A stretch of 64,000 nucleotides of DNA from Oscarella lobularis (Eukaryota; Porifera; Homoscleromorpha; Homosclerophorida; Oscarellidae): positions 1,302,001 through 1,366,000 of the forward strand of contig NC_089188.1 in assembly GCF_947507565.1 (NCBI RefSeq), given 5' to 3'. The position numbers were made by a program, and so were the translations under genes. The notes under the pieces are model-generated. The model searched no databases and was not told the DNA's origin. It saw only the letters and a program-made list of their open reading frames with translations. This document shows positions 22,749-36,100 of the stretch, one piece after another; positions within the stretch are counted from its first letter, which is position 1, and each line of letters starts with the position of its first letter.

Positions 22749-24791
22749 ATGGCCGGTCTATCACCGCCAACGCCCGCCGGACTCGAAGCGATCCACTCAG
22801 CGTGCAAAAAAGTCTACCCCGATCAACCGAACCCGCTCCAAGTAACAGCGCTCGTCAAATTCTGGTACGCTCGAACCGCGCGTCGCGTTCTCCCACCCTC
22901 GCGCTCGCTCGCTCGCGCGCAACGCACTCGAAATAGAAAAAAACGACGCCGGTGGTCCCCCGCACTTCCTAACCCCGTTAGAACGTCGCGGATTCGTCGA
23001 CGAGGAAGCCCTCCGCGACGGGACGAAACGAGTCTCTATTAGTAGCGCTGTTGTTTTGCGAACGCGCAGGCTGGGTGGTCCCGATCCGCTCGACTACATC
23101 AGTATGTATTCGAACGAGGGGAGCCCCGATCAGGGCGTACCGTCCCATTGGCACTACGTCAGCTTCGGATTGTCCGATCTGCACGGCGACGGGCGCGTTC
23201 ACGAGTGAGAAAGAAAAAAATATTTTGAAGAATTTTTTTTTGAAATCGATGTTTTTTTTCTAAGATTTGGGGGGCCCAATGGGCCGAGTGGGTTCGGTTT
23301 CGAGTTGACTTTGCGATTGAGACGAGAGGACGGGGAGTCGTCGCCGCCGACGTGGCCCGCCGAATTGATGCAGGGCTTGGCGAGATACGTGTTCAGTACA
23401 GGTTCGTACGATCGTCTCTCTCTCTGTTTTCTGTCGCCGTCAATTTGAATATTTTATCTAATTATTGGGATCAATTTGTCGCATAAAGGAAATACGTTGT
23501 GTCCTGGCGATCACGTGTCGTGGCACGTTCCTCTCGACAACGGCGATTCGCGTATCCAGCACATGTTGATGGTCGAGGATGCTCAATTGGCGCCAGTCGC
23601 CTCCAACTGCGGAATCACTCACTTTGTGCAGGCAAGGATATACGAAGAAATATCCCGTCTCCCCTAAAAGCAATTCCCCTGTTTTCAGATTCTAGGCATA
23701 TGTCAGGAAGAACTCAAAGCGGCTCAGCAGTGGAACGGCAAAGGGATGCTACAGCTTTTGAAGAAAAACGCTATGTACAGCCACTGTCAATTATTTTTGA
23801 TTATTTTATATTTCAATTCTAGTTGTGGAGGACCGTGGCTCGTCACGGACATGCGTCGAGGCGAATCGGTTTTCGAACTCGATCCCACGTTCCAGGTACG
23901 GTCATTGATCAATCGATTACGACATACAAAACCCGCATTGTTTATATAGGATGCTGTTGATGAGGGTATTAGTCGCGACGGTTCTGATTTGACCGGCGTT
24001 AGCAGCATCTGCTCGTGGGAAGACGCCGACGGCATGGTGGCGGTGAATAATCCACTCGTCGATCCCCAATTCTTCCAACTGTGCCGTCGGACGCCGTCCG
24101 GTTTGACAGCCATTCCCGAATTGCTTTCGCCTGGCGCTCAGCAGCGTAAAGAGTTGGGCGACGGCGAAGCGACGACTCCCGTGCCGGCGAACGGGGTCGG
24201 CAGCGGAGACGAGGCAATGGTTGGCTTGGACGACGGATGGAAGCAGGGATTGAACGTTCCCGCCGAATTGATGCGAACGAGAACGCTGGAATTCGTTCAT
24301 TTAAAGTTTACTATCGAGGCGGGTTCCTTGCTCCCGTTGGCTTTGAAGTAGGTCCACTAGGGGTGGAAGTATATCCTTTGATTCATTTTTAGGGGACGAT
24401 TGCTTCACGGTCGTCATTTCACGTATAAGAGTTCAGCCGACGATTTGGCTATAACGTTCGTTTGCGAGGGAATTGCCGGCGCTATAGCCGACGCCGAGCA
24501 TCCTTACGCTGCTCACGGACCGTGGCTGCAGGTGAGAGTGAAAAGAAGTGGCTTTTTTTCTCCATTTGAGTCTTGTGCTCTTATCGTCGTTAGGTCTTTA
24601 TTCCGAGAGACTTTGTGCCGACTATGTTGGACACAATGCGGGAGTTGACAACACCAGATGAGGTGCAAATAGGTCTCATTTTGTTTTCAAGAGTGACGAC
24701 ATACGGGTTTTTTTAGCTTATTCCGAATTTGCCAAAAGAATATCGTTTTGAAGAGAGAAAGCTTCTTTTTACAATAACCGCCGAAGAGTAA
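22749..24791 (+). CDS. SUFU: Suppressor of fused
   Basis: Ten exons: 22749-22864, 23070-23204, 23265-23401, 23489-23631, 23689-23774, 23823-23895, 23950-24347, 24393-24531, 24594-24662 and 24717-24791. The protein aligns along its length with SUFU, the cytoplasmic protein that binds and restrains GLI transcription factors in Hedgehog signalling. Landmarks are YPDQPNPLQVTALVKFW, LGGPDPLDYISMY, HWHYVSFGLSDLHGDGRVHE, PPTWPAELMQGLARYVF, GDHVSWHVPLDN.DSRIQHML, GGPWLVTDMRRGE, then the C-terminal lobe with LLHGRHFTYKS and EHPYAAHGPWLQV. The variable insert between the lobes is present (SPGAQQRKELGDGE...). The fourth intron has a GC donor. The N-terminus is shorter than in vertebrates. Confidence 0.95.
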
Positions 24792-25007
24792 TTATAAAGT
24801 AGAATAATTCATTAGATATAAGCGGGACAGGTTTCTAGACACTCGTACTGTTTTCCTCAGGCTGCGTTTTTTTGGTTTGTGTATCTTGCGAGTGTACGGC
24901 ATGGGATTTTTGTAGAGTTTCTATTAGAGATTTTTGTTTAGCACAAAAGATATACGGGACGTCGATTGTTGTCAAGGCTACAACGTAACGGATACCCTTT
25001 GTACGTG

Positions 25008-28000
25008 ATGGCTGATTTTGTCGTCGACGAAGCGACCGTGCCCGTAGCGAACGAAGAAAACAAGCGTCTACAGGCCGAAGTTTGTCGTACGTTCGTTCTT
25101 GAACGCGAAATTCGACTCCCTTCGTCCAGGTCCAACGAAAGCAGAAAGATATCGCTTCGCTAGAGGCTCAAATCGAAGAGCACAATGAAAGAATTCAGTC
25201 TCTTTCCGATCACATGAAAAATATTCGACAGGAGCAGCAGCACAGCCAAGTAAAAGAGGAAAATCTCACTTTTTCAACGACGCGCGACACAGTTCTCTTT
25301 CTCAGGCTCTTCTCGACGCTCGAAAGAAGGAACTCGGTACCGAAGAACATTTCAAATTGCTCGGTAGGCGCCAGCTGTTCGCCTAGCTGTTTGTTTGGAG
25401 TCGTTTTTAGCTGAGAGAGAGACCGGTCGCCTTGGGATCGAGATGCGGAAAATCGAGTCGGACATTCGCGAACTCAGGGAGCAGCTGAACGGTTACGAGA
25501 ATAGCAAATTTCGACTCGGACAGAAGATCGAGGGTTTGAAGGGCCAAATGAAGTGGGACCAACAGGTAGAAGCCACACGAGCCTTTGAGAAAGAGAGAGA
25601 GAGAGAAATATCATTCATTGCCCAGACCTTGGACGAATGGATCGAAGAAGCGGAGAGAAGAGACGAGGATGCGAGAGTGCTGATGAAGTATACCAGCGTT
25701 GACGATAGCAAGCTAAAGGTAATGGAATTGAGAAAACCTGAGCTTCCCCTCTGTGAGTTTTGTGTTTAGGAATTGGGCTTGCAGTTGGAACGACTGACTG
25801 ACAAGATGAAGGAGAAGAGGAGTCTACTGGATAAAGCGTCTACGGACACGTTGACGGCGCAGATTGAGTTGGATAGAACGGCCGAGTTGTTTCGACAGAC
25901 GCATCGCGATAGGGAGTCCATGATCGAACAGTGGGAAGAGACGATCGGTCAAATGAAGAAACGAGACTCGGAAATTGATCATGCAGCCAACGTGAGTGTA
26001 CTTTCCCCAGCTGAAGGCACTGTCACTGATATATTTGTTTCCTAGGATCTGACATCTTTGAAGGTAGAAGTTCAGCAGATGGAAAGCGGGCTGAGAGACA
26101 AGGAGGTACAATAGATGCAAAATCTTACTTACAAAGTAGGGTTCTAGCTCTTGATTAATCGTATAGAGTTTCTTGGAAAGTGAAATGGCTAACAATCAAG
26201 AACAGGACAAGAGGATTGGATTGACCGAACGACAAGTAGATATAACATGTTCCAAATAAAATGTCACTACATTAGTATTGTTGTCAATTAGTTGGCGAGA
26301 ATGAGACTAGACTATCAGGATGCAGAGACGTCTCGAATGCAGTTTCATGACGAGGCAAAATATCTAAGTGGCACTCTTGGCCATCATTACTCATTTTGCC
26401 GCTTTCCTTAGCTTGAGACACTCAAGTACTCAGTTGAACGAACGAACACGGATTTAATGAGTAAGCGTGCGGAATCCCAGCATCTAAAGAAAGAACTCAG
26501 CGAGAAAGCTAAAAGGCATGTATCATATAGGAAGATACCTTATATATTATAAAATCTCGTGTTTCCCACCAGAATGGAACTTCTCGACGAAGAGAGACTG
26601 AAAACCCAAGAAACTCTAAAAGAGACAATCAACTTGACTCTGACTGCCGAAGAGCACAGCCAGCGCATGGAAGAGCTCCTTGACCACGAGCGCTCTCGCT
26701 TGGCGTCGATGGAAACCGCGTTGCAAAGGCTGAGAGATGTCGAGTTCAAAAAGGCTCAGGATCTGTTCGAATTGAAGCAGAAGGAGGCGAATAGTCAGGG
26801 AGAAGTGCAAGGAAATCAAGCGGCTATTCGAAATTTGAATAGCAAGCTGAATAAAGTCGATCAGGAATCGTTGAAACAGCAGGAGTTGATATACAGTCAG
26901 GTTCGTCAAACGTTGACGTCGTTTGACTTTGACGCGTTTTTTTGAACGGGAAATTTAGGATTTTCAGCTGCAGCAATTGGAGAGAAAGATTTTGCGTCTT
27001 CAAGGAGAGAGAAGCACGGAGGAAAAAGAAGCGTTGAATGCCAAAATTAAGGTAGGGATGCTGAGACTCTCCATATCTATGGGATGATGAGAATGAGAAT
27101 ATTTAGGACTTGACTGTTCAAAATGAACAGCAGCAGGCAACGGAGACTCTGCTGCAGAATCAACTCAAGAGACTAGGGGTAAGCGAGCTCAAACAGACGT
27201 TTTATAGTCTACATGATATGTACCAGGACGATTTGAGGAGGGCTACGAGAGATCTGGAGAAAAGCCGAAAAGAAAAATCGGATTTGACGGGGAAAATTGG
27301 TTGGGCGGAACTCTGGCTAATTATTCTTTTTTCACCTTCACCTTTGTTTTTTTTTCAGAGGAGCTCGAACTTCACAACGACAGTTCTCGACGAGAAATGA
27401 AAAAAGTGATGGCGAAAAAACAAGTGAGATTCCATTTTTTCTACTATATTAGCGATGACGCTTCATCTTTGACAGGATTTGATGGTTGACAAAAACATAT
27501 TGCAATTGGAAGTCAAAAGGTAGAGTAGACACTTGCCGTAGCCTCACGGGGGGAAGCTATAAGGCTCGCAGACTTAGACAAGAGTTGAATTCGAAAGCAG
27601 ACGAAGTCCTCTCTTTGGAAAAGCGAAAGCTGCAACTTCATACCGTACTCTACTGCCTTATCGCAATTTTCTCAACTAGAGCCGATACTCTAGGCTATGG
27701 CTGAGCGAACGCACGAAATTGATATGCACAAAGACATGCTGAAGGCTCAAATTCGTGCGCAGGAATCTGAAAAGCAGAAAATGAAGCAAGACGAACGTTA
27801 GCGTTGTTTTCACTTGGTCATATTCTGATGGCTTTAGTGTGGAAGTCTTTGAACGCTTTTCCAAAATCGACAAACTGCGAAAAAGGTTAATTAATGAAAA
27901 AACGCGTGTGCTAGAATTCTATTGGCAGCGTTGAGTTTAGATATGAAATTTTGGTGGTCTCCATGGCGCCACCAGAGGGAGACGAAGATCATTCACAAGC

Positions 28001-29375
28001 CTACTACGTCATTAAGGTGATAGATACAGTTTGGAAAAAAATAAATAGGTGCATAATTATGGGGCGTGCAAGGCGGCACAAGAGCGAGAAGAGCTGCAGA
28101 GGAAAGGGGACGAATTAGACGCAAGAATACGTCAGGCCGAGAAAGAAATTAGGTTAGAGCGTCTGCATTTGCTTTCATGCAGCGCGTCGAGCTTCTCCTC
28201 TTGTGATACAGAGCGTTGGAAAATACTCTCAGGCTAATGAACGGAAAGAATGAATCGTACCGAAAGAGCTTCAATAAAGTTGACCAGACGAGTGCGAGCA
28301 ATCTGTAGAGATTTTTGCCTCTGCCTTGATTGCACGATCTTTAGGTGCAGAGTACGAGGATAAGCAAAGATTGGAAGAACAGCACCGTGCTTTATTAGAT
28401 AAGTATCGGTACAAAAGGCGACAGATAAAGGAACTCCAGGAAGATCTCCAGGTTTTCGTTAAGATTATTGATGAACTTTGATTTGAACTAAGCTGTGATT
28501 TAGGCCATGAACCGCACTCTGTCCAGTCTAGATCAAGACGAAAAACAGCTAGAACTCCTGGTTGAAGAACGAGAGGTCGGTATAGAGATTTCAGATACAC
28601 TGGTTTACATAGGTGCAATTTTTTTGTATCGTATAGCAAATGATCACTCAGCTGAAGAAAGAGATAGACGAGCAGGAGTCAAAACGAGACCGAGTCAGCA
28701 AGCTGAGTGCGAAAGTGACGAGAGACCTGAGAAGCAGACCCCCATCGGCGAGCGGCGGTCCCAAGCCGGAGGTCGGTGCAAACACGACGGCTATGTTCCC
28801 ATTTGCACTTTTATTCTCATCTAGGATGACGTTGCTTTGAGAACGCAGAAAGAACTCATCGCCAGTCTGATGCAGCAGCTGGGCCAAGTGTCCGCCAACG
28901 TGCCCGACCTCGCGTCGTCAATCAATCTACTCTGCTCCCAGGTGCGGAAAGACAAATGAAAACATTACGATGACGTGACAGTGGACAATTGTGTTTCCAG
29001 GCGGGTCTACCGCCGCCGCCGACGCCCACCGCGTCAGGACGCGCGGGAAGTCGACCGACGTCCGCACGCACGCGAAGTCAAGTCAGCGTGGCGTCATCTC
29101 CGAGCGCAGCGTCCGTCAGGACGCTCGAAATGACAGTAACGCCAACGCGAGGTACGTACTGACAAAATCCTACGCGTGGTAGACAGTCACGTCTCATACT
29201 ACTGAGGCAGAGACACTATTTTATGTACTACAATCTCATTTGTGTTTCAGGAGTGCCCCCGCCGGCGCGGCAAGGTGGAAAATCGTCGGCGAGTTCGCGG
29301 AGCAGCTCGGTCGCTTCGAGAACATCGTCGCGTGCAAGCGGAACGTCGAGTCGGAGAGGATTGATTCCCACTTGA
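25008..29375 (+). CDS. CCDC39: CCDC39, axonemal 96-nm ruler coiled-coil protein
   Basis: A chain of about twenty small exons starts at ATG 25008-25010 and ends at the stop 29373-29375. It encodes an almost continuous coiled coil with the landmarks of CCDC39: VPVANEENKRLQ at the start, GQMKWDQQ, DRTAELFRQTHRDRE, FLESEMANN, ETSRMQFHDE, SLKQQELIYSQ followed by DFQLQQLERKILRLQGE, VLSLEKRKLQL, MAPPEGDEDHSQAYYVIK then AAQEREELQRKGDELDARI, and a Ser/Arg-rich end. CCDC39 pairs with CCDC40 to set the 96-nm repeat of motile axonemes and dock inner dynein arms and the N-DRC. It starts only 216 bp after the SUFU stop, on the same strand. Exon limits were followed by phase only in part. Confidence 0.93.
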
Positions 29376-29582
29376 CTGGTAGGGGGTAGAGTGGTCGAAG
29401 TAGCTAGCGAGACAGTTGTTTTCCATTACTAATTGCCTAATAATAAGCAGCAATGTCATGGTTTCCGCCTGCGGCCGAGGCTGGATACGAGAGCTTGGCC
29501 GGACGCCAGGCGCGTGACCGAATGAGTACTGTAGTACCAGCGCGTACGCGTGAACCGAGACCGCATTACGAAGCCTGCGATC

Positions 29583-30021
29583 ATGAGTTACGATCCTATG
29601 TGGACGCGCGGCGAGATGGAGCGTCTATGGGCGATCTTCGAGCCCCAATTGCGACTGCTAGTCGACGGGGCGTTGCCACTTCCCGATCCGTGTGCCCAGT
29701 TGCTCTGCGAGCCGCCTCCCAAGGACTCGCCGCTTGACGACAGATTGCGACGACACTACGCGAAGAAAATGCAGTCCGATCTGTGGAACGGGCGATACAG
29801 CAAGGCGGTGGCTGATTTGAAAGCGCTAGGTACATCGTTTCGATTGGATGGCGAAAGCGATCGAGGCGAAATTGATACGCTGAAAAAGGTCTACATGCTT
29901 CCATATAGGTCTGTGTGTGTGCGGAAGCGGTCAAAAACTGCGAGACGTGATTTTTTTTCGTAGGCAGCTGAAATCTGCGCTGGCACGTTCAATAAACCAC
30001 GTCTATTTTGATGTGCGGTGA
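29583..30021 (+). CDS. Small protein of unknown family, 127 residues
   Basis: Two exons, 29583-29908 and 29964-30021, join in phase (TATAG to GCAGCTG). The product starts MSYDPMWTRGEMERLWAIFE and ends ARSINHVYFDVR. It is soluble, with no signal or membrane segment; predicted helices and a Pro-rich piece (LLCEPPPKDSP) lie in the middle. The start is the first ATG of this frame; the frame upstream continues only from a GTG. A poly(A) signal follows directly. I do not recognise the family. It sits between CCDC39 and MED14 on the same strand with about 210 and 106 bp gaps. Confidence 0.65.
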
Positions 30022-30027
30022 AAAAGA

Positions 30028-30033
30028 AATAAA
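30028..30033 (+). terminator. AATAAA poly(A) signal
   Basis: A canonical AATAAA hexamer lies seven bases after the stop of the 127-residue gene and about 95 bp before the MED14 start, so it most likely ends that transcript. Confidence 0.6.
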
Positions 30034-30127
30034 CTCTGTACAGTGTAGTGTATACAGACTGTAGATTTTTGTACCTTCTCTTTGTACACGTTTTATGTAT
30101 CTATTGACTATTCCGGGCGTTCGCAAA

Positions 30128-33100
30128 ATGGCCGCCGATCACAATTCCGTTCGTTTGTCCGTTCTAATCGAACATCTCGTGCAGCGAACTTATCATGATC
30201 TTATTATACTATCGGAATTGTACGTTTGCGCTTGGTTTGGTCTTCTCCACCCTTCGCGTTTTCGACACCTTACTTCTCGCTTCTAGGTTGCCCCGAAAGT
30301 CGGACGTCGAGAGGTAGAGCTCTATTGCGCTTGATTCGATAGCACTGATAGAATGCGGTCCGTGTTTCAGAAAGGTGGAAATCGCGAAATTTGCCACGCG
30401 AACTCGCCACCAGTTCATCAGCCTCCTTGCCGTCGTCAAATGGGCGGCGGCCGCCGACAAAGTCGACAAATGCGAGGTAAAGGAGGGACACCTTGGAGGG
30501 AGCAATCATTTGAGCGAAACTGAAAAAAAAGGAGATATGCCGGAAATTGGAAGAGCAATCCGTTATTTTCGTGGACACGGCGGATAAATTGTCGGCGTTA
30601 GCTCGAGAGACGTTACCAACAGCCGTGTAAGTAGTTAGGTCCCCTTTTCCAAAGGGAATACTATAGACAATTCATCAGCAATAAACCGATTTTTATTTCT
30701 TTCCAGACTGCCCAATTTTCCTGTACTTGCCGCTGTAGACGTTCTCACAACGGGAACGTATTCTCGTCTGCCTACCTGCATAAAAGTAAGTGAGGCACCG
30801 GAGCGCTGCGCCGCTGCCAAGAGAAATATGCTAAGATCCTACCTATATAGAACTACGTTCGTGAACTTCGAACGCGTAACTCGCAGAGAATCAATGCTTT
30901 TGTACGACACTTCGATATTTCTCGAAGCTAGTCGCTCCAGCATCGATCTCCGTAGGTTTCGAGGAGCTAAGCGTGTTTACAAAAGCCATTAGAGCGGCGA
31001 TCTCGTACTAGCGGTGAACTAGATGTTAGAAGAACGACATTTTGTGCGTGGGAGACCGAGAATGGCGATATTTTGGTCTTTTTTCACGTGATTCAGTCGT
31101 TTCTTCCACTAGTTGAAGTGAAAATGCAATTCTAAAGCGTTTCGATCGCGTCGATTCGACGGATCGTTCGTTTTAGGGCAGAAAACCGCGATGCGATCGG
31201 AAAATCGCGCTATTTTGGTGCTTTCGACTCGATTCGACCGTTTCTCTTTCTAGTCTAGTAGATTGTTGGGTTATAGAACTTTTTTGATTCATGAGATCGA
31301 CCAATCTTTAGTTTTGAGCGAGAAAATCGCGAAAAAAAATAACCGCCATCCTCCCCGCCGCCGCCCCCGCCCACCACACCCATCTTAGCATATTTCACTG
31401 GGCACCGGCGCGCTGCGCCGGCGCCAAGTGAAATATGCTAAGATCCTAACTATATAGAACTACGTTCGTGAACTTCGAACGTGTAGTTCGTAGAAAATCG
31501 ATGCTGTTGTTCGAAATTTCGAGATTTCTCGTAGCTAGTCGCTCCAGCATCGATCTCCGTAGAATTCGAGGGACTAAGCGTGTCTAGAAAAGCCATTAGA
31601 CTGCCGATCTCGTACTAGCGGTGAACTAGATGTTAGAAGAACGACATTTTGTTCGTGGGAGACCAAGAATTGCGATATTTTGGTCTTTTTCACGTGATTC
31701 AGTCGTTTCTTCCACTAGTTGAAGTGAAAATGCAATTCTAAAGCGTTTCGATCGCGTCGATTCGACAGATCGTTCGTTTTAGGCGAGAAAACCGCAATGC
31801 GATCGGAAAATCTCGCTATTTTGGTGCTTTCGACTCGTTTCGGTCGTTTCTCTTTCTAGTCTAGTAGATTGTTGGGTTATAGAACTTTTTTGATTGATGG
31901 GATCGACCAATCGTTAGTTTTGGCCGAGAAAATCGCGAAAAAAACTAACCGCCATCCTCCCCGCCGCCGCCCCGCCCACCACACCCATCTTAGCATATTT
32001 CACTGGGCACCGGCGCGCTGCGCCGGCGCCAAGTGAAATATGCTAAGATCCTAACTATATAGAACTACGTTCGTGAACTTCGAACGTGTAGTTCTTAGAA
32101 AATCGATGCTGTTGTTCGACATTTCGAGATTTCTCGTGGCTAGTCGCTCCAGCATCGATTTCTGTCGGTTTCGAGGGACTAAGCGCGTTTAGAAAAGTCA
32201 TTAGAGCGGCGATTTCGTACTAGCTGTAAACTAGATGTTAGAAGAACGACATTTTGTTCGTGGGAGACCAAGAATTGCGATATTTTGGTCTTTTTTCACG
32301 TGATTCAGTCGTTTCTTCCACTAGTTGAAGTGAAAATGCAATTCTAAAGCGTTTCGATCTCGTCGATTCGACGGATCGTTTGTTTTAGGCGAGAAAACCG
32401 CGATGCGATCGGAAAATCGCGCTATTTTGGTGCTTTCGACGCAATTCGGTCATTTCTCTGTTTAGTCTAGTAGATTGTTGAGTTATAAAACTTTTTTGAT
32501 TTATGGGATCGACGGATCTTTAGTTTTGGCCGAGAAAATCGCGAAAAAAACTAACCGCCATCCTCCCCGCCGCCGCCCCCGCCCACCACACCCATCTTAT
32601 ATATTTCACTGGGCACCGGCGCGCTGCGCCGGCGCCAAGTGAAATATGCTAAGATCCTAACTATATAGAACTACGTTCGTGAACTTCGAACGTGTAGTTC
32701 GTAGAAAATCGATGCTGTTGTTCGACATTTCGAGATTTCTCGTGGCTAGTCGCTCCAGCATCGATTTCCGTCGGTTTCGAGGGACTAAGCGCGTTTAGAA
32801 AAGTCATTAGAGCGGCGATTTCGTACTAGCTGTAAACTGGATGTGAGAAGATGTTTCCTTCATCGTAGTTCTTTGGCCTATTTCTCATTTTTTAGGATCG
32901 AATTGTTCCACCCGACAATGTCTCTCCCGAAGAAGTGCTTGACACGTTGGGGAGTCTGGATCATTTGATTCAGCAGCGATTACTCACAACGACGATACCC
33001 AAACCAATGCAGAATATAAGACTGGGTTCGAACTGCCGCTTACCCCCAGATCTGACTCAAACCTCTTCTGTTGTAGGCGATGGGCGGGTCACGTTCACAG

Positions 33101-36100
33101 TGGAAAACGAATTTACGGTCTGCGCTATTATTGTTCGGCTAGAGAATTTTATACGGTGCTCAGGTCACTTTGACTCTCGTTGGAGATGACGAATCAATGC
33201 CTTGGAGGCTCTTGGACATCAAGATCTTGCTTGAAGACGAGGAAATAGACATTGGAGGTAAATGACACCGAGATTGCCTTCTCCCATTGCTGACCTTTTT
33301 TCTCAGAGAGAAAGCCTTTGATACATCCTTCCCAGGTAAAGAATTTCTGCAGGGCAGAAGTAGATGATACAATGTCTCTCTTTCTCTAGATTCATTTTAT
33401 TCACAGTTTGGCTCAGTCGCGTCTTTTCAGCGATTCGGAGCCGCTAGTCGATTTGTACTCATGCGTTCATTTCTTTTGTCTTTCGCTGCAACTGGAAATC
33501 CTTTACTCTCAAGTAGGACGTGAAATGGGGGTAGGGCGGTGTGCAATTTGATTAATTAATTACTTTATACAGGCGCTTCAACTGAAACAGGAGAAATGGG
33601 CTGATAACATAATAGTAAGTGAATACAATGCAGCGAACAGTCTCGTATTGCAATACTGGAGGTAAGTTTATCTCTCTACTGTACTTGTTCAAAAATCCTA
33701 CCTGAATTCCAGAGAGGCAGCGTGTCGCGTAACAATCAAGATGGATTTGAGCGGTGCAGCGGGTTCTGGTCTGCACGTTCTGCACAGTCCAGCAATGAAA
33801 CACGCATCAGACGAGCTCAACACTCCGGATCACGTCGCCGCGAATGTCAGCGACAAATTTATTTCTAGAAATACACGTCTTTACAATATATATTTGCTGT
33901 GTGCAGTGTGGTCGACTGTCGGTGGAAAGTTTGATGAATTCCGTGCTGTATTCGCGTGCCAAGGATAGGGTTCTCACGCTCAAGGAAAGGCTGGAGAGAG
34001 GATGCCCCGGAATCATTGGTAGGTCGAAGAACGGTTTTGCACGCGTTGATCGATCTGGAGGCGTTTATCTTCAGTTCAATTCGCGGAAGAGCGTCCGAGT
34101 TCGCTGGCGCTCTCGTGGCGCGCTCCGTGGGACGAAATGCAAGGAATCGAAATAAAGATCGACTGGAACTCTGGCCGATTTCAGCCGCTTCTGGACGACA
34201 GACAATATACGACGTGCAACGCGAAGACGAAAGGTGAGCACACGACGCCAAGAAGATAAAAAAAATGATGTCACAATCTAGTTGATTTGACCCACTTGGA
34301 AGAATCTCTCAATTCGCCTGATAAAGATCCGGCTCTGTTGGCTCTACCACTTCTAAACGAGCTTAGGTGCGTCTGGCTCTTGGCAGTCGACACAGCAGAC
34401 AAGCTCCTTTTTTTCCTAGATGTCGTCTCGCCCTGTTGCATCACGAGATGCTGGCCAGTCATCTACCTGTCGTCATAAGCTCTAGCCTTCCAATAAGCAA
34501 CGCCCAGACGCACTCGCTCAGTACTCTCAGCCCATTCAAGCTCTTTCTCCAGCTTAAGAACGACAGGAGTCACTGCATAGTACTCGCACCAGACACGCGC
34601 TTGAAAAATAATGTTGTCCCGTTTTTCTTCAGGTCGTCGAAGTGCAGTTGCCAAGGGACGAGTCGTTTTCTTCTCATGTCGTGCAGCGCGCTTTCTTTCT
34701 TCAGCTTAAGCCGTGTCGGCTTAGTTTCGATCGGCTGCTCGTGAGAGACGACGCCGATGACGCGTGGAACAAAAATTCGTTTTTGCACGCTGATCTGATG
34801 CTTCCTATTGATCTCCGTCGCTGGAAATGGACCCAAGAAACGACGGCGACGTCCACGCTGCCGAGTCTCGTTGCCTATATCAGCGAATCCGTTCCATTTT
34901 TGGAACTCTCTGAAGACGTAAGATTCGCGGGAGTTCGCGTTGCTTTTTATGTTGAGACGAGGAACGTTCTCTATAGTTGTCCAGGAATGAAGTTCGGCAT
35001 TGCGGTGTTGAATTGGAGGCTAGCTTTACGGTCGTGCTAAAGGTGATCTGGTGAGTCAGTGGCTGGAGGGGAGACTGGGCTTGATTTAGAGACGTACTCG
35101 CTGTTCTTTATAGCCTACCTTTGCCTGTTTCCGCGTTCGGCAAAAGAGTCGTGTCCGAATTGAATCGTTCAATGTTGGATTGTAGTTTCCGTGTCGACAA
35201 AAGTCAATCGGAATCGGGTCACTGGCTTGTTGAGGTACAGCGGCAAAGAGACGGCGGCGGGAGTAATGCAGGAGTTTCTTTTGTCAGATTTTGATAGGAA
35301 ACCTTCCTCTTGAAATAGAAGGAAACACAGGTATTAATTAATTAATTAATTAATTAATCATCAAGCGCTTTTTTGTACAAAATAATTTATTAAGACTCAT
35401 TTCGGCGTTTGTTTTTCTCGTACACGTCTGACCCATCTGTGGCAAGCCAGTTGCTCTCTGACTGGAAAGGAATAGCGAGACTGTACGGACCAGTATTGGA
35501 ATTATCAGCGTACATGAACGGTAATGCTACTCGTACACGTCGCTCCCGGCGTTTTTATATAGCTGCTTTCTCGTTAGACAAGCAATCAAAACTTTCTAAA
35601 ATGGTCACCGTTTTGAGCTACGATTACAGAAAAATCGTTCTCTCCTACGGGCCAGAGAAGCAATTCACTGTGACTAGCTGCTTAGAAACTGATTTCTCCT
35701 CGTTAATCGTTCGTTTAGGTTTCTCTCTCGTGGAATAAAGTCTCCGCTGGATTTCAATTGGCCTTCAGCTCGCGCGCCATGCAGCCGAATCCCCACGCGC
35801 AGATCACCGATCACCTTCTGACCGTTTTCAATCAAACCAAGTGTATACCTCTTTTGATGAAGGTATTACAGCGATCGAAAAGATTTTTGGGCACTGAGCC
35901 TGATTTATATAGGGTCTTCATCACACGCTGGTGCCGTTTGCTGCGCTGGAGTCCCTCAACTACTGCCCTAAAGCAATGATAGGCGTCAAAGAAGTGAGAA
36001 TAAGGACGAATACTGGATATGCTATCTCTTTTATCTTTGCAGGGAAACAACATGCCGTACAAACCATTCTCGGTGTTCTTTTCGTCGCCGTCTCGTTTTC

